Source: Brevibacterium antiquum CNRZ 918 (GTDB lineage: Bacteria > Actinomycetota > Actinomycetes > Actinomycetales > Brevibacteriaceae). Taken from it: a stretch of DNA of 64,000 bases. The notes under the pieces were generated by a model. The model was given only the letters and a program-made list of their open reading frames with translations, had not been told where the DNA came from and ran no database searches. The position numbers and the translations under genes are program-made. The stretch covers positions 62,001 through 126,000 of the forward strand of contig NZ_FXZD01000007.1 in the NCBI RefSeq assembly GCF_900169145.1, in the 5' to 3' direction. This document shows positions 33,773 to 44,378 of the stretch, piece by piece. How positions within the stretch are numbered: position 1 is the stretch's first letter; every line of letters begins with the position of its first letter.

Positions 33773-35683
33773 ATGACTGAAGCCATCACGCGTCGGGAAA
33801 ACCGCCGCAACGTCGCAATCGTCGCCCACGTCGACCACGGCAAGACCACTTTGGTCGATGCCATGCTCCGCCAGACCGGTGTATTCAGCGAACACGGTGA
33901 TTTTGCTGAACGCGTCATGGACTCCGGAGACCTCGAACGCGAGAAGGGCATCACCATTCTCGCGAAGAACACCTCGGTTCTCTACAACGGACCGTCTGCC
34001 GGTGACGACCACATCGTCATCAACGTCATCGACACGCCGGGTCACGCCGACTTCGGCGGAGAGGTCGAACGCGGCCTGTCCATGGTCGACGGCGTCGTCC
34101 TCCTCGTCGACGCATCCGAGGGACCTCTTCCCCAGACCCGCTTCGTGCTGCGCAAGGCGCTGGCCGCGAAGTTGCCGGTCATCCTGCTGATCAATAAGAC
34201 CGACCGTGCCGATGCTCGCATCGACGGAGTTGTCGAAGAATCCCAGGATCTGCTCCTCGGCCTCGCCTCCGACCTCGCGGACGAAGTTCCCGATCTCGAC
34301 GTCGACTCGGTCCTCAACGTGCCCACCGTCTTCGCCGCGGCCAAGGTCGGTGCCGCCTCTCTCGAGCAGCCTGCCGATGGTGAGGCCCCGTCCAACCCGG
34401 ACTTGGAGCCACTGTTCAAAACGATCCTCGAGACCATTCCGGCTCCGGAGATCAACGATGACGACATTCTCCAGGCTCACGTGACCAACCTCGACGCCTC
34501 GCCGTTCCTCGGCCGTCTTGCTCTGCTGCGTATCTTCGGTGGCACCCTGCGCAAGGGCCAGCAGGTCGCCTGGGCTCGCGGCGATGACATCAGCTCAGTC
34601 AAGATCACCGAACTTCTTGAAACCCAGGGCCTTGACCGAGTCCCGGCCACCGAGGCGTCTGCCGGCGATATCGTCGCCGTGGCAGGTATTCCTGACATCA
34701 TGATCGGTGACACACTCACCGACTTGAACCACCCGAAGCCCATGCCGGCGATCACCATCGACGATCCTGCAATCTCGATGACTGTGGGCATCAACACCTC
34801 GCCACTGGCAGGTCGCGAAAAGGGCACCAAGGTCACCGCTCGCATGGTCAAGGATCGACTTGATCAAGAACTCGTCGGCAACGTCTCGCTCAAGGTTCTG
34901 CCCACCGAACGCCCCGACGCCTGGGAAGTTCAGGGACGCGGAGAGCTCGCTCTGGCCATTCTCGTCGAGCAGATGCGCCGCGAGGGCTTCGAGCTCACTG
35001 TGGGCAAACCACAGGTCGTGACCAAGAAGGTTGACGGCAAGGTCCACGAACCCTTCGAAGAACTCCAGATCGACGTTCCCGAAGACTATCTCGGCGCCGT
35101 CACCCAGCTCCTGGCCGCTCGCAAGGGCACCATGTCGACCATGACGAATCACGGCACCGGCTGGGTTCGGATGGAATTCACCGTCCCCGCACGTGGACTC
35201 ATCGGCTTCCGCACGCGCTTCCTCACGGAGACGCGCGGCACCGGCATCGCGAACTCCTTCTCAGCCGGATATGGCCCCTGGGCCGGCAACATCGAGTTCC
35301 GCATCAACGGATCCCTCGTCGCCGACCGTCCAGGTTCTGTGACCCCGTACGCGATGATCAACCTGCAGGAACGCGGCACATTCTTCGTGCAGCCGACCTC
35401 GGAGGTCTACACGGGCCAGATTGTCGGCGAGAACTCTCGCGCCGACGACATGGACGTCAACATCACGAAGGAGAAGAAGCTGACCAACATGCGTTCGGCC
35501 TCGGCAGACTCCTTCGAGAACTTGACCCCGCCGCGCAAGCTGACCCTCGAGGAAAGTCTCGAATTCGCCCGCGAGGACGAATGCGTCGAGGTCACACCCG
35601 GAGCAGTGCGCATCCGTAAGCTGGAACTCGACCCGAAGGAACGCGCGAAGACCTACGCCAAGATGCGTAAACAGAACGCGTGA
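33773..35683 (+). CDS. typA: Ribosome-associated translational GTPase TypA/BipA
   Basis: A 636-residue GTPase of the EF-G-like family that binds the 70S ribosome and helps subunit assembly and stress adaptation. It has G1 AHVDHGKTTLVDAM, G2/G3 region EREKGITILAKNTSV and DTPGHADFGGEVERGL, and G4 INKTDRADARI. Domain II, the EF-G V-like domain (GRGELALAILVEQMRREGFEL) and the TypA C-terminal domain with LTPPRKLTLEESLEFAREDE complete it. The length is typical. ATG 33773 follows AAGG. Confidence 0.97.
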   Translation: MTEAITRRENRRNVAIVAHVDHGKTTLVDAMLRQTGVFSEHGDFAERVMDSGDLEREKGITILAKNTSVLYNGPSAGDDHIVINVIDTPGHADFGGEVERGLSMVDGVVLLVDASEGPLPQTRFVLRKALAAKLPVILLINKTDRADARIDGVVEESQDLLLGLASDLADEVPDLDVDSVLNVPTVFAAAKVGAASLEQPADGEAPSNPDLEPLFKTILETIPAPEINDDDILQAHVTNLDASPFLGRLALLRIFGGTLRKGQQVAWARGDDISSVKITELLETQGLDRVPATEASAGDIVAVAGIPDIMIGDTLTDLNHPKPMPAITIDDPAISMTVGINTSPLAGREKGTKVTARMVKDRLDQELVGNVSLKVLPTERPDAWEVQGRGELALAILVEQMRREGFELTVGKPQVVTKKVDGKVHEPFEELQIDVPEDYLGAVTQLLAARKGTMSTMTNHGTGWVRMEFTVPARGLIGFRTRFLTETRGTGIANSFSAGYGPWAGNIEFRINGSLVADRPGSVTPYAMINLQERGTFFVQPTSEVYTGQIVGENSRADDMDVNITKEKKLTNMRSASADSFENLTPPRKLTLEESLEFAREDECVEVTPGAVRIRKLELDPKERAKTYAKMRKQNA

Positions 35684-35699
35684 TTTCTCACACCGTAGT

Positions 35700-37055
35700 A
35701 TGACCTCGAGCGCTCAGGACCCCATGACCGTCGTACCCCGCGTCCTCTTCGTGCATGCTCATCCCGACGATGAGACGATCACGACCGGAGGCACCATCGC
35801 CGCGCTAGTCGGCGAGGGGGCACAGGTCACGGTCCTGAGCGCCACACGAGGCGAGGCCGGCGAGGTCATCCCCGCCGACCTCAAGGGGCTCGAAGGGAAT
35901 CGGACCGGCCTCGCCCGCGTCCGGGAATCAGAGGTCGCCGAGGCGATGGCTGCTCTGGGCGTGCGTGAACACCTGTTCCTGGGTGGCGATGCCCACACCT
36001 TCGAAGACTCCGGCATGGAATGGGGCGCCGATGGCCACGCTGTCGCGGCTTCCACCATGCCGGCTAATGCTCTCTGTGCCGCCGAACTCTCAACCGTTGC
36101 CCGCTACATCGCCGCCGTCATCGACAACATCCGCCCGCATGCGGTCATCACCTACGCCTCCAACGGGGGCTATGGTCACCCCGACCATGTGCGCGTCCAT
36201 GAGGCCACCGTCGTCGCCGTCGATGCCGCTGCCTGGAGGATCGGGCGACTGCTGTTCGTCGATGTCCCCGCCGAGGCGGCCCGCGAAACGTTCGACGCTG
36301 ATCAGCCCGGATTTGCCGAATCCGGTTTCTCACCGGCGCAGACGATCCCGACCAAACCACCCGTGAGTGAGATCGTCGTCGCCCAGGACATCTCTTCGGT
36401 CCTGGGGGCCAAACGCGCGGCCTTGGCCGCCCACCGCACCCAGGTGACTGTGTCCGGGGCTTTCTTCGCCCTGTCGAACGGCATCGGCATGAAGATCGTC
36501 GACCACGAGTACTACTCCATCGGCGCAGGAGCACCCATCTCCGCCCAACGTCTGCTTTCGGGTCCAGCACCTCACGTGCTCGCTGACCTCGATATCGACG
36601 TCTGCGAAACGCAGGCCTCGGGTACCGCCGCCGCTGCCTCGCCTCTTCGTCGCCGACGTCGCAAACCGAAGAAGCCTGGCTTCTTCGCCTTTGCCCATGC
36701 GGTGGTGCTGGCTGTGCTCATCGGCTTCCTCGGCGCAATGCAGCACCTCAACGTGAGCGTCTTCGACCTGGCGGGCGCCACGGTCATTCTGCCCTGGGGG
36801 CTGGCCCTGTCCCTTCTCCTGGCTGCCTGTGGACTCTGGCACCTCAAAACGATGTATCTGAGCTCCTCACCGATGCTGATCGCCGCATTCGTCATCGTCA
36901 TCCTCTCCTATGTCCTCGGTCAGCCGAAGTGGCTGCCCGGCGCGGACATCATCGTGACCGGCACGCTGCGTTCAGCGGCCTGGCTGATCGGTCCGATGCT
37001 CATCGCCGCCATCTTCGCGTTCGTCAAGGTGCGGCGGCCCGAAGCAGCACGTTAG
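35700..37055 (+). CDS. mshB: Mycothiol pathway deacetylase MshB fused to a membrane domain
   Basis: A 451-residue protein. Residues about 10-300 are a PIG-L/MshB deacetylase: zinc motif HAHPDDETITTGG, TRGEAGEV, LGGDAHTFEDSGMEWGADG, YGHPDHVRVHEA. MshB removes acetyl from GlcNAc-inositol in mycothiol synthesis. Residues about 320-450 follow a very basic stretch (RRRRRKPKKP) and contain four transmembrane helices, not part of ordinary MshB (about 300 residues). The fusion reads through without a stop. It is 14 nt upstream of the VanW-family gene, so co-transcribed. Confidence 0.88.
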   Translation: MTSSAQDPMTVVPRVLFVHAHPDDETITTGGTIAALVGEGAQVTVLSATRGEAGEVIPADLKGLEGNRTGLARVRESEVAEAMAALGVREHLFLGGDAHTFEDSGMEWGADGHAVAASTMPANALCAAELSTVARYIAAVIDNIRPHAVITYASNGGYGHPDHVRVHEATVVAVDAAAWRIGRLLFVDVPAEAARETFDADQPGFAESGFSPAQTIPTKPPVSEIVVAQDISSVLGAKRAALAAHRTQVTVSGAFFALSNGIGMKIVDHEYYSIGAGAPISAQRLLSGPAPHVLADLDIDVCETQASGTAAAASPLRRRRRKPKKPGFFAFAHAVVLAVLIGFLGAMQHLNVSVFDLAGATVILPWGLALSLLLAACGLWHLKTMYLSSSPMLIAAFVIVILSYVLGQPKWLPGADIIVTGTLRSAAWLIGPMLIAAIFAFVKVRRPEAAR

Positions 37056-37068
37056 AACCGGGAGAATC

Positions 37069-38826
37069 ATGCCCACGCAGACCCTGTCCCCTTCTTCACC
37101 GAACCCCGGCGGGCGCCCGCGGGATGCTGCGGAGACTCCGAAGCGGAGAACGTGGCTGATCGCCGTCTTCATCTGCCTCCTCCTCGCTGCCATCTACCTG
37201 GTGGTCGGGTTCCTCACCGGACGTGTCCTTACGCCGGGAACAACAGTCGTCGGCGTCGATATCGGCGGCCAATCCACCACCGCTGCCGAAGCGACCCTGC
37301 GAGAGGAACTCGGTGACAAAGCGGGGAAGAAGATCGAGCTCAAGGCGGGAAAGCCCACCGCCGCACTCGACCCCGAAAAGGCGGGCGTCAGCTTCGACAT
37401 CCCGGCGACCATCAGCCGGGCCACCGGATTCACCCTTGATCCGACCATCATCTGGGACCGGCTCTTCGGTGATGACGAAATCGAACCGGTCATCAACATC
37501 GACAATGAAACATTCGAGAAATTCACCGGCAAGGTGACGAAATCCCTCGAGATCGAACCAGTCGACGCCGAAGTCAGCTTCGTCAAGGCCAAGCCGGAGA
37601 TCAAAGACGGCGCCAGCGGTCAGACCGTCGATGCCGGACAGGTGCGCAGAGCCATCGAGGATTCGTGGCTGCGAACCGGGGACGCGCTGCCGGTGACTGC
37701 AACCGACGTCGAACCTGACATCACCACCGCTGAGGCGAAGGATGTTGTCGACGGATTCGCCAAGGACGCTGTGAGCAAGGACCTGAGCGTACGGGCGGAA
37801 CCTGCGAAGGACGCCGACTCGGATGTCGATGCCGGCGATCTGACGATCAGCTCGACAACGATCGCGAAGACCCTGACATTTGCACCGAAGGACTCGAAGT
37901 TGACCCCCGTCTTCGACGAGGAGGACCTGCAGAAACGTGTCCTGGCAGCGAACAAGGACGTGGGCAAGCCCGCCAAAGATGCAAGTTTCACGATCAAGGA
38001 CGGCAAGCCGCAGGTGGTGGAGTCCGAAACGGGAATCGGCATCAAGAAAGACGAACTGACCAAGGCCGTCACCGACGCCATCACGGGCGAGACCGACAAG
38101 CCAACGGTCACGCTCGACTCCGTGAAGCCGGACTTCACCACGAAAGATGCGAAGAAGGCCGATGTCTCCGACGTGATGTCCGAATTCTCAACAGGCTATT
38201 CCTCGGAACCCAACCGCGACACCAACCTCAAGGTCGCTGCGAAGAAGGTCTCCGGCACAGTCGTTCAGCCAGGGGAGCAGTTCTCCCTCAACGAAGCCAT
38301 CGGAGAGCGCACGGCGGCCAACGGATACAAGGCTGCAGGAGTCATCTCGAATGGCCAGATGAAGGAGGACTTCGGCGGGGGAGTCTCCCAGGTGTCGACG
38401 ACACTGTTCAACGCCGCCTACTTCGCCGGCTTCGACCTCGACGAACACCAGGCGCATTCGCGCTACATCTCCCGTTACCCGGAGGGCCGGGAAGCCACAC
38501 TGGACTGGGCGACGATCGACATGAAGTTCACGAACACATCGAAGCAGCCGATCGTCCTCGACATGTACCTATCCGGCGGAGAGGTCCACGCAAAGGTCTT
38601 CGGTGACAAGAAGCTCAAGGTCGACTCGGACTCCTCGGACCGGTACAAATACAGTTCGCCCGGATCCATGACCGATTCGGGTCCCGAGTGCAGGCCTCAG
38701 TCTCCAAAGCAGGGATGGTCGATCAAGATCACGCGGACGATAGAGGACATCGAGTCGGGTAAGACGTCGAAGGACTCATTCGTCACCGTCTATCGTCCGG
38801 TGAACAAGGTTGAGTGCAAGGACTGA
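37069..38826 (+). CDS. VanW-family protein with YoaR-type peptidoglycan-binding repeats
   Basis: A 585-residue single-pass membrane protein. The transmembrane helix at about 28-50 is followed by two extracytoplasmic repeats of the YoaR/PG_binding_4 type (about 60-350) with Lys/Asp-rich beta segments. A VanW domain comes next (about 390-520: GEQFSLNEAIGERTAANGYKAAGVI, DFGGGVSQVSTTLFNAAYFAGFD, SRYPEGREATLDW). VanW proteins are cell-wall associated but their chemistry is not settled. Vancomycin resistance should not be inferred. It is co-transcribed with mshB. Confidence 0.9.
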   Translation: MPTQTLSPSSPNPGGRPRDAAETPKRRTWLIAVFICLLLAAIYLVVGFLTGRVLTPGTTVVGVDIGGQSTTAAEATLREELGDKAGKKIELKAGKPTAALDPEKAGVSFDIPATISRATGFTLDPTIIWDRLFGDDEIEPVINIDNETFEKFTGKVTKSLEIEPVDAEVSFVKAKPEIKDGASGQTVDAGQVRRAIEDSWLRTGDALPVTATDVEPDITTAEAKDVVDGFAKDAVSKDLSVRAEPAKDADSDVDAGDLTISSTTIAKTLTFAPKDSKLTPVFDEEDLQKRVLAANKDVGKPAKDASFTIKDGKPQVVESETGIGIKKDELTKAVTDAITGETDKPTVTLDSVKPDFTTKDAKKADVSDVMSEFSTGYSSEPNRDTNLKVAAKKVSGTVVQPGEQFSLNEAIGERTAANGYKAAGVISNGQMKEDFGGGVSQVSTTLFNAAYFAGFDLDEHQAHSRYISRYPEGREATLDWATIDMKFTNTSKQPIVLDMYLSGGEVHAKVFGDKKLKVDSDSSDRYKYSSPGSMTDSGPECRPQSPKQGWSIKITRTIEDIESGKTSKDSFVTVYRPVNKVECKD

Positions 38827-38883
38827 TCCGCGTCAATCGCTGAGGCCTCTGAGCCGCTGATGAACTTGGGGCGCTGACGAACT

Positions 38884-39957
38884 TCAGCCGCGGCTGGCGA
38901 ACCAGGACCGGTGACGGACTGTGGCACCAAGTGAGGTGAAGAGGTTCAGTGAGGCTTCATTGCTCGCCTCCACATCAACGAGGTAGGAGCGGACTCCTCG
39001 CTGCGACAGCAGGGCTGCAGCAGCCCTGGCCACGGAACGGCCGGCCCCCCGCCGGCGCAGATCGGGACGGGTGACGAGATTCGTCAACACGCCCCATTTG
39101 CTGCGTTCGACGATCCGGGCACTGGCCACCATCGACCGACTGCCGTCCGGACGATCGGCGAAGGCCGTGACGAACTCACACGGATCTGAGGCTTCGATGA
39201 GCCCACGGAATGCCGCATCCGAGCCCGGATCGCGCTCACTCGTCCAGGCCGCATAGTGCATGGGGCTCGGCTCTTCGCTGACGTCGATCGACAGCCCGGG
39301 TGCGGCCGCATCACCGGGATGCGCCGCTCCAGCAGCCGCCTCGGCGGTGGAACCGGCCAGCAGGAAGACCGGTTCGGACGGGGAATAGCCGCGGGCCGAA
39401 AGCAGTGGTGCCAGACCTTCGCACGCCGGGGCCAGTGAACTGGAATCCTCGCTCGAATAGATCTGGATGCAGCTTGGCTTCTCCCGTGCTGAGTACCAGG
39501 CCTCGACCGCATCGAGGCTCTGTTCCCAGTCCATTCCGGTGTCCGTGACGGGCAGGCAGCTGTTGGCGCGTCTGGTCACCGATTCGGAGCTGCGCAGCAG
39601 CCAACCCTTCTGCAGCAGGCCGATGTCATTGGCATCTTCGACGCTCTCGTTGCGCAGATTCTCCATGTGCAGCCAGGAGATGTCCTGCGGCAGCCATGCC
39701 GCGGCCGAAATCCTGCGCAGGTCGACGGCGGAGACGATCTCGTGGGTGCGACCCGATTTGGTCGGTGCTGGTGGAACTTCGTGGACGAGCATGATCTGCT
39801 CTCGGGTGATCCGAATCGGACCGCGCTTGGTCCCGATCTCCACCGATGATTCGTCTGCGCTGTTGACGACGCCGAGGGCATCCGAGGTCGAGTGCGTATC
39901 ACCGGGCTCGAGCGAATACCGCACGACCACTCTTTTGCCGGGCTGCAGATCGTCCAC
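38884..39957 (-). CDS. GNAT-family N-acetyltransferase with N-terminal SH3-like domain
   Basis: A 357-residue protein. Residues about 1-60 form a small beta domain (GKRVVVRYSLEPGD...DALGVV...IRITREQI). A poorly conserved middle follows, then a C-terminal GNAT domain (about 230-355) with the acetyl-CoA loop LVTRPDLRRRGAGRSVARAAAALL and the VEASNEASLNLFTSLGA motif. The acetyl acceptor is unknown. It starts at GTG 39957 behind GGAAGG. It is divergent from fdxA and converges on the VanW-family gene. Confidence 0.82.
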   Translation of the reverse strand: MDDLQPGKRVVVRYSLEPGDTHSTSDALGVVNSADESSVEIGTKRGPIRITREQIMLVHEVPPAPTKSGRTHEIVSAVDLRRISAAAWLPQDISWLHMENLRNESVEDANDIGLLQKGWLLRSSESVTRRANSCLPVTDTGMDWEQSLDAVEAWYSAREKPSCIQIYSSEDSSSLAPACEGLAPLLSARGYSPSEPVFLLAGSTAEAAAGAAHPGDAAAPGLSIDVSEEPSPMHYAAWTSERDPGSDAAFRGLIEASDPCEFVTAFADRPDGSRSMVASARIVERSKWGVLTNLVTRPDLRRRGAGRSVARAAAALLSQRGVRSYLVDVEASNEASLNLFTSLGATVRHRSWFASRG

Positions 39958-40157
39958 TTGTCGCCTTCCGCCGAAACGTCTTAGAGTTCTTGCACCTCCA
40001 GCCTAATCCAGGGTGTATCGCAGCCGCTGCAGGCGTGACGGGGGACACGAATGTGAAAGCAGGATCACGTCGACCCGATGGGACCCTGCTGTGCCAGTAG
40101 GCGTAGTCTTAGGCTGTATACGTGCAATCTCGTTGAGTCTTGATAGGAGTCGAACTC

Positions 40158-40481
40158 GTGACGTACATCATTGCCCAGCCTTGTGTCGATCTGAAGGACA
40201 AGGCCTGCATCGACGAATGTCCGGTCGACTGCATCTATGAAGGTGAGCGCAGCCTCTACATCCACCCAGACGAATGCGTCGACTGCGGTGCCTGTGAGCC
40301 GGTCTGCCCTGTGGAGGCGATCTTCTACGAAGACGACACTCCGGAGGAATGGTCGGAGTACTACAAGGCCAACGTCGAATTCTTCGATGAGCTCGGGTCA
40401 CCCGGTGGCGCCGCGAAGTTGGGCAACACCGGCCTGGACCACCCGATCATCGCTGCCCTGCCCCTGCAGCAGCACGACTGA
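40158..40481 (+). CDS. fdxA: Ferredoxin FdxA (7Fe, 3Fe-4S/4Fe-4S)
   Basis: A 107-residue seven-iron ferredoxin. The first cysteine group is spaced for a 3Fe-4S cluster (CVDLKDKACIDECPVDC) and the second is C-VDCGACEPVCP for a 4Fe-4S cluster. The C-terminal DTPEEWSEYYKANVEFF extension is typical of actinobacterial FdxA. I choose GTG 40158, 8 nt after AGGAG (40145-40149); the upstream in-frame start at 40140 has no such site. It carries electrons to cytoplasmic oxidoreductases. It is 3 nt upstream of dapC, a widely conserved pair. Confidence 0.95.
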   Translation: MTYIIAQPCVDLKDKACIDECPVDCIYEGERSLYIHPDECVDCGACEPVCPVEAIFYEDDTPEEWSEYYKANVEFFDELGSPGGAAKLGNTGLDHPIIAALPLQQHD

Positions 40482-40484
40482 GCC

Positions 40485-41606
40485 ATGTCCTCTCGCTTCG
40501 GCCTCAACCTGCCCGACTATCCATGGGATCGACTCACCGAGTTTCGCAACCGTGCCGCAGAGCATTCCGACGGTGCCTGTGACCTGTCCATCGGCACACC
40601 GGTCGATCCCACTCCACAGGTCATCCAGTCTGCGTTGGCAGCCGCCAGTGATGCCCATGGCTACCCGACGACGGCGGGAACGGATGAGCTGCGAGAGGCC
40701 ATCGCCTGGTGGTACCGGAACTGGCATGGGGTCACGCTCGACCCCGCAGCCGAGGTGCTGCCCACGATCGGTTCGAAGGAACTGGTCGCATGGCTGCCCA
40801 CCCTGCTGGGGCTGCGCCAGGCGGGTTTGGACGTGGCCTGCCCCTCGGCGGCCTACCCGACCTACGAGATGGGTGCCACCATCGCCGGTGTCAATTGCCG
40901 TCGCCTCGACGCGGCAGACGTGGCCGCCGGTGCCCCCCTCGACGGGATCGGTCTGCTGTGGATCAACACCCCGGGCAATCCCACGGGCGAGGTGCTCGAC
41001 ACCGACACCCTCGCCGAGGTTGTCCGCCGTACGCGCAGCGCCGGAGTCGTTCTTGCCTCCGACGAATGCTACGGACTGCTCAACTGGGAATCCGAGTCAC
41101 CGGCCCCGAGCATTCTCAACGCCACTGGGGGCGATCACAGCGGTGTGCTCAGCGTGTATTCGATGTCGAAGCAGTCCAACCTCGCCGGGTACCGTGCGGC
41201 CTTCGTGACCGGAGACAGCCAGCTCATCGGCGATCTCACCAAGTCGCGCAAGCACGCCGGCATGATCATGCCGTTTCCAGTTCAGGCGGCGATGGTCGCC
41301 GGTCTGCGAGACACTGCTCACGTTGTTGAGCAGAAGGAACGCTACCGGGCACGTCGGGACCTGCTGCGCAGCGGACTCGAAGCCTACGGATTCCGCATCG
41401 ATCACTCGAGCGCCGGGCTGTATCTGTGGTCGAGCGCGAACGTCAACTGCTGGGACTCGCTGTCGGACTTGGCAGACCTCGGCATCATCGCCGGTCCCGG
41501 CGAATTCTATGGTGATGCTGCCACTGAGCATGTGCGCATCGCGCTGACAGCAAGCGATGAGCGCATCGGCGCGGCCGCGCAGCGCTTGCACAGGGCAGCC
41601 GGCTGA
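40485..41606 (+). CDS. dapC: N-succinyldiaminopimelate aminotransferase
   Basis: A 373-residue fold-type I aminotransferase. Motifs are YPTTAGTDELREAIAWWY, INTPGNPTGEVL, SDECYGLLNW and the PLP lysine in SMSKQSNLAGYRAAF. Actinobacterial DapC transfers an amino group from glutamate to N-succinyl-2-amino-6-ketopimelate in lysine and cell-wall DAP synthesis. The assignment rests on adjacency to fdxA and the presence of dapD and dapE about 2-3 kb downstream, since the fold alone does not give the substrate. Confidence 0.9.
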   Translation: MSSRFGLNLPDYPWDRLTEFRNRAAEHSDGACDLSIGTPVDPTPQVIQSALAAASDAHGYPTTAGTDELREAIAWWYRNWHGVTLDPAAEVLPTIGSKELVAWLPTLLGLRQAGLDVACPSAAYPTYEMGATIAGVNCRRLDAADVAAGAPLDGIGLLWINTPGNPTGEVLDTDTLAEVVRRTRSAGVVLASDECYGLLNWESESPAPSILNATGGDHSGVLSVYSMSKQSNLAGYRAAFVTGDSQLIGDLTKSRKHAGMIMPFPVQAAMVAGLRDTAHVVEQKERYRARRDLLRSGLEAYGFRIDHSSAGLYLWSSANVNCWDSLSDLADLGIIAGPGEFYGDAATEHVRIALTASDERIGAAAQRLHRAAG

Positions 41607-41741
41607 GGCGTTCGACGGCCACAGGGCTGGTCACGTGAGTATCCGAATAAGCCCCAGAGAGCCCTCTGTACGGCCAGTTCAGGCAGGTTACCGACCAGTT
41701 CGTGTACGTGGCTGTGATTTTCTGATTCTTACAGTTATCGG

Positions 41742-41747
41742 TAGTCT
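41742..41747 (+). promoter_or_regulatory. Candidate -10 of gltA
   Basis: TAGTCT, 63 nt upstream of the gltA ATG. The rest of the 41607-41810 intergenic region shows no gene or strong hairpin. Confidence 0.35.
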
Positions 41748-41810
41748 TTGAGGGAATTGTGCAAGATGCCTCAGGAAGTTCTTGAGGTGGGTTGAGGCTG
41801 AGGAGAACAT

Positions 41811-43094
<1,284 letters not shown>

Positions 43095-43146
43095 TCTCAC
43101 GGCCGGTGCTCACAGACACCGCCGGTGTTCAGTCCTCCACGCTTCA

Positions 43147-43218
43147 AATACGTCCTACACTCAGCACTGCTTCAAACCGTTGCAAGACGGTGATGAGCAG
43201 CTGAGTGTAGGACGTATT
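43147..43218. repeat. 72-bp near-perfect palindrome downstream of gltA
   Basis: 43147-43164 is the exact inverted copy of 43201-43218 (18 bp). The interior also pairs (CTGCT/AGCAG and CCGT/ACGG) around a TGCAAG apex. It lies 52 nt after the gltA stop, without a T-run. Size and architecture match the palindrome at 33574-33649, but the sequence does not. Confidence 0.7.
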
Positions 43219-43297
43219 GTCAAGTCGGCCTGGGCCGCTCGTTCCAGCGAACCATCCGGGGGCTGTTGGGCGCTGAGACATGCTGAGGCTGAGGCAC

Positions 43298-43335
43298 GAC
43301 GAGGGCGCGCCCACTTTCGCGGACGCGCCCTCGTC
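43298..43335. terminator. Probable terminator for dapD
   Basis: 43298-43309 (GACGAGGGCGCG) pairs perfectly with 43324-43335 around a 14-nt loop, 55 nt past the dapD stop. The position between convergent gltA and dapD suggests it may serve either direction. Confidence 0.6.
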
Positions 43336-43390
43336 GGTGTCGCTTCAGAGTGTCCTCAGCGAACTGAGCCTGAGCGAGTTGAAGTGATGC

Positions 43391-44335
43391 TCAGTGCAGG
43401 TCGGGGTTGAGCTCGATGCCCTTGGACGAGCGTGAGATCGCCTCGACAGCGCCGGTCACGGAATTGCGGCGGAACAGGATGTTGTTCTGACCGCTGAGTT
43501 CGGAGGCCTTCACGACCGTCTCGTCCTCACCTGGAACGGTGACGCGAGTGCCGGCGGTGATGTATAGTCCGGCTTCGACGATGCAGTCGTCTCCGATGGA
43601 GATGCCCACGCCGGAGTTCGCACCTAGGAGGCTGCCGTTGCCGATCGAGATGCGGTGCGTGCCGCCGCCGGAAAGGGTGCCCATGATCGAGGCACCGCCG
43701 CCGATGTCGGAGCCGTCGCCGACGACGACGCCCTGGGAGATGCGTCCCTCGACCATGGCTGATCCCAGCGTGCCGGCATTGAAGTTGACGAAGCCCTCAT
43801 GCATGACGGTCGTGCCGGAGGCCAGGTGTGCCCCGAGGCGGACGCGATCCGCATCGGCGATGCGCACACCGGAGGGAATGACGAAGTCGGTCATGCGCGG
43901 GAACTTGTCGAGGCCGTAGACGGCGACGGGGCCGTTGGCCAACAGCTTCGCGCGGGTGGCCTCGAAGTCCTCCGGAGAGCAGGCCCCCGCGGAGGTCCAT
44001 ACGATGTTCGCGAGGTGGCCGAAGATCCCGTCGAGGTTGATGTCATTGGGAGCAGCCACACGATGAGACAGTGCGTGCAGACGCAGGTAGGCGTCGGCCG
44101 CCGAAGCGGGACCGACGTCGAGGTCGATCGTCGTGGTCACGACCTCGGTCCGGGTGCCTCGGGCTTCGTCGGCGCCCACGAGCCCATCGAGCCCGTCGGT
44201 GTTCGCGCGGGAGGCGGCGGTTGCCTCGGCGGCGTCCGGGGTCTCTCCCGTGCTCAGGGTGGGGTACCAGGTGGTGAGGACGGAGTCATTGTGCAGGGTG
44301 GCCAAGCCACGTGCGGAAACTATGCGTTCTGTCAT
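43391..44335 (-). CDS. dapD: Tetrahydrodipicolinate N-succinyltransferase
   Basis: A 314-residue DapD that succinylates tetrahydrodipicolinate using succinyl-CoA, the first committed step of the succinylase branch to DAP and lysine. The C-terminal half is a left-handed beta-helix of hexapeptide repeats ([69 protein letters not shown]), as in the actinobacterial form. ATG 44335 lies 7 nt after TAGTCT (44343-44348, minus strand): leaderless. The upstream in-frame start at 44425 lies in dapE and is rejected. Confidence 0.94.
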   Translation of the reverse strand: MTERIVSARGLATLHNDSVLTTWYPTLSTGETPDAAEATAASRANTDGLDGLVGADEARGTRTEVVTTTIDLDVGPASAADAYLRLHALSHRVAAPNDINLDGIFGHLANIVWTSAGACSPEDFEATRAKLLANGPVAVYGLDKFPRMTDFVIPSGVRIADADRVRLGAHLASGTTVMHEGFVNFNAGTLGSAMVEGRISQGVVVGDGSDIGGGASIMGTLSGGGTHRISIGNGSLLGANSGVGISIGDDCIVEAGLYITAGTRVTVPGEDETVVKASELSGQNNILFRRNSVTGAVEAISRSSKGIELNPDLH

Positions 44336-44365
44336 GCCACCAAGACTAGTCGGTGGCGGCAGTAC

Positions 44366-44378
44366 TAGGCTAAGCGGT
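44366..44378 (+). promoter_or_regulatory. Leaderless -10 of dapE in the 43-bp dapD/dapE divergent spacer
   Basis: TAGGCT at 44366-44371 is 7 nt before ATG 44379. The divergent dapD -10 (44343-44348) is only 18 nt away, so the two promoters overlap back to back and cannot easily fire together. Confidence 0.6.

Noticed and set aside
37069..38826. VanW-family gene as an antibiotic-resistance determinant
   Set aside because: No vanA/H/X/R/S genes nearby; VanW-domain proteins with YoaR repeats are ordinary cell-envelope proteins.
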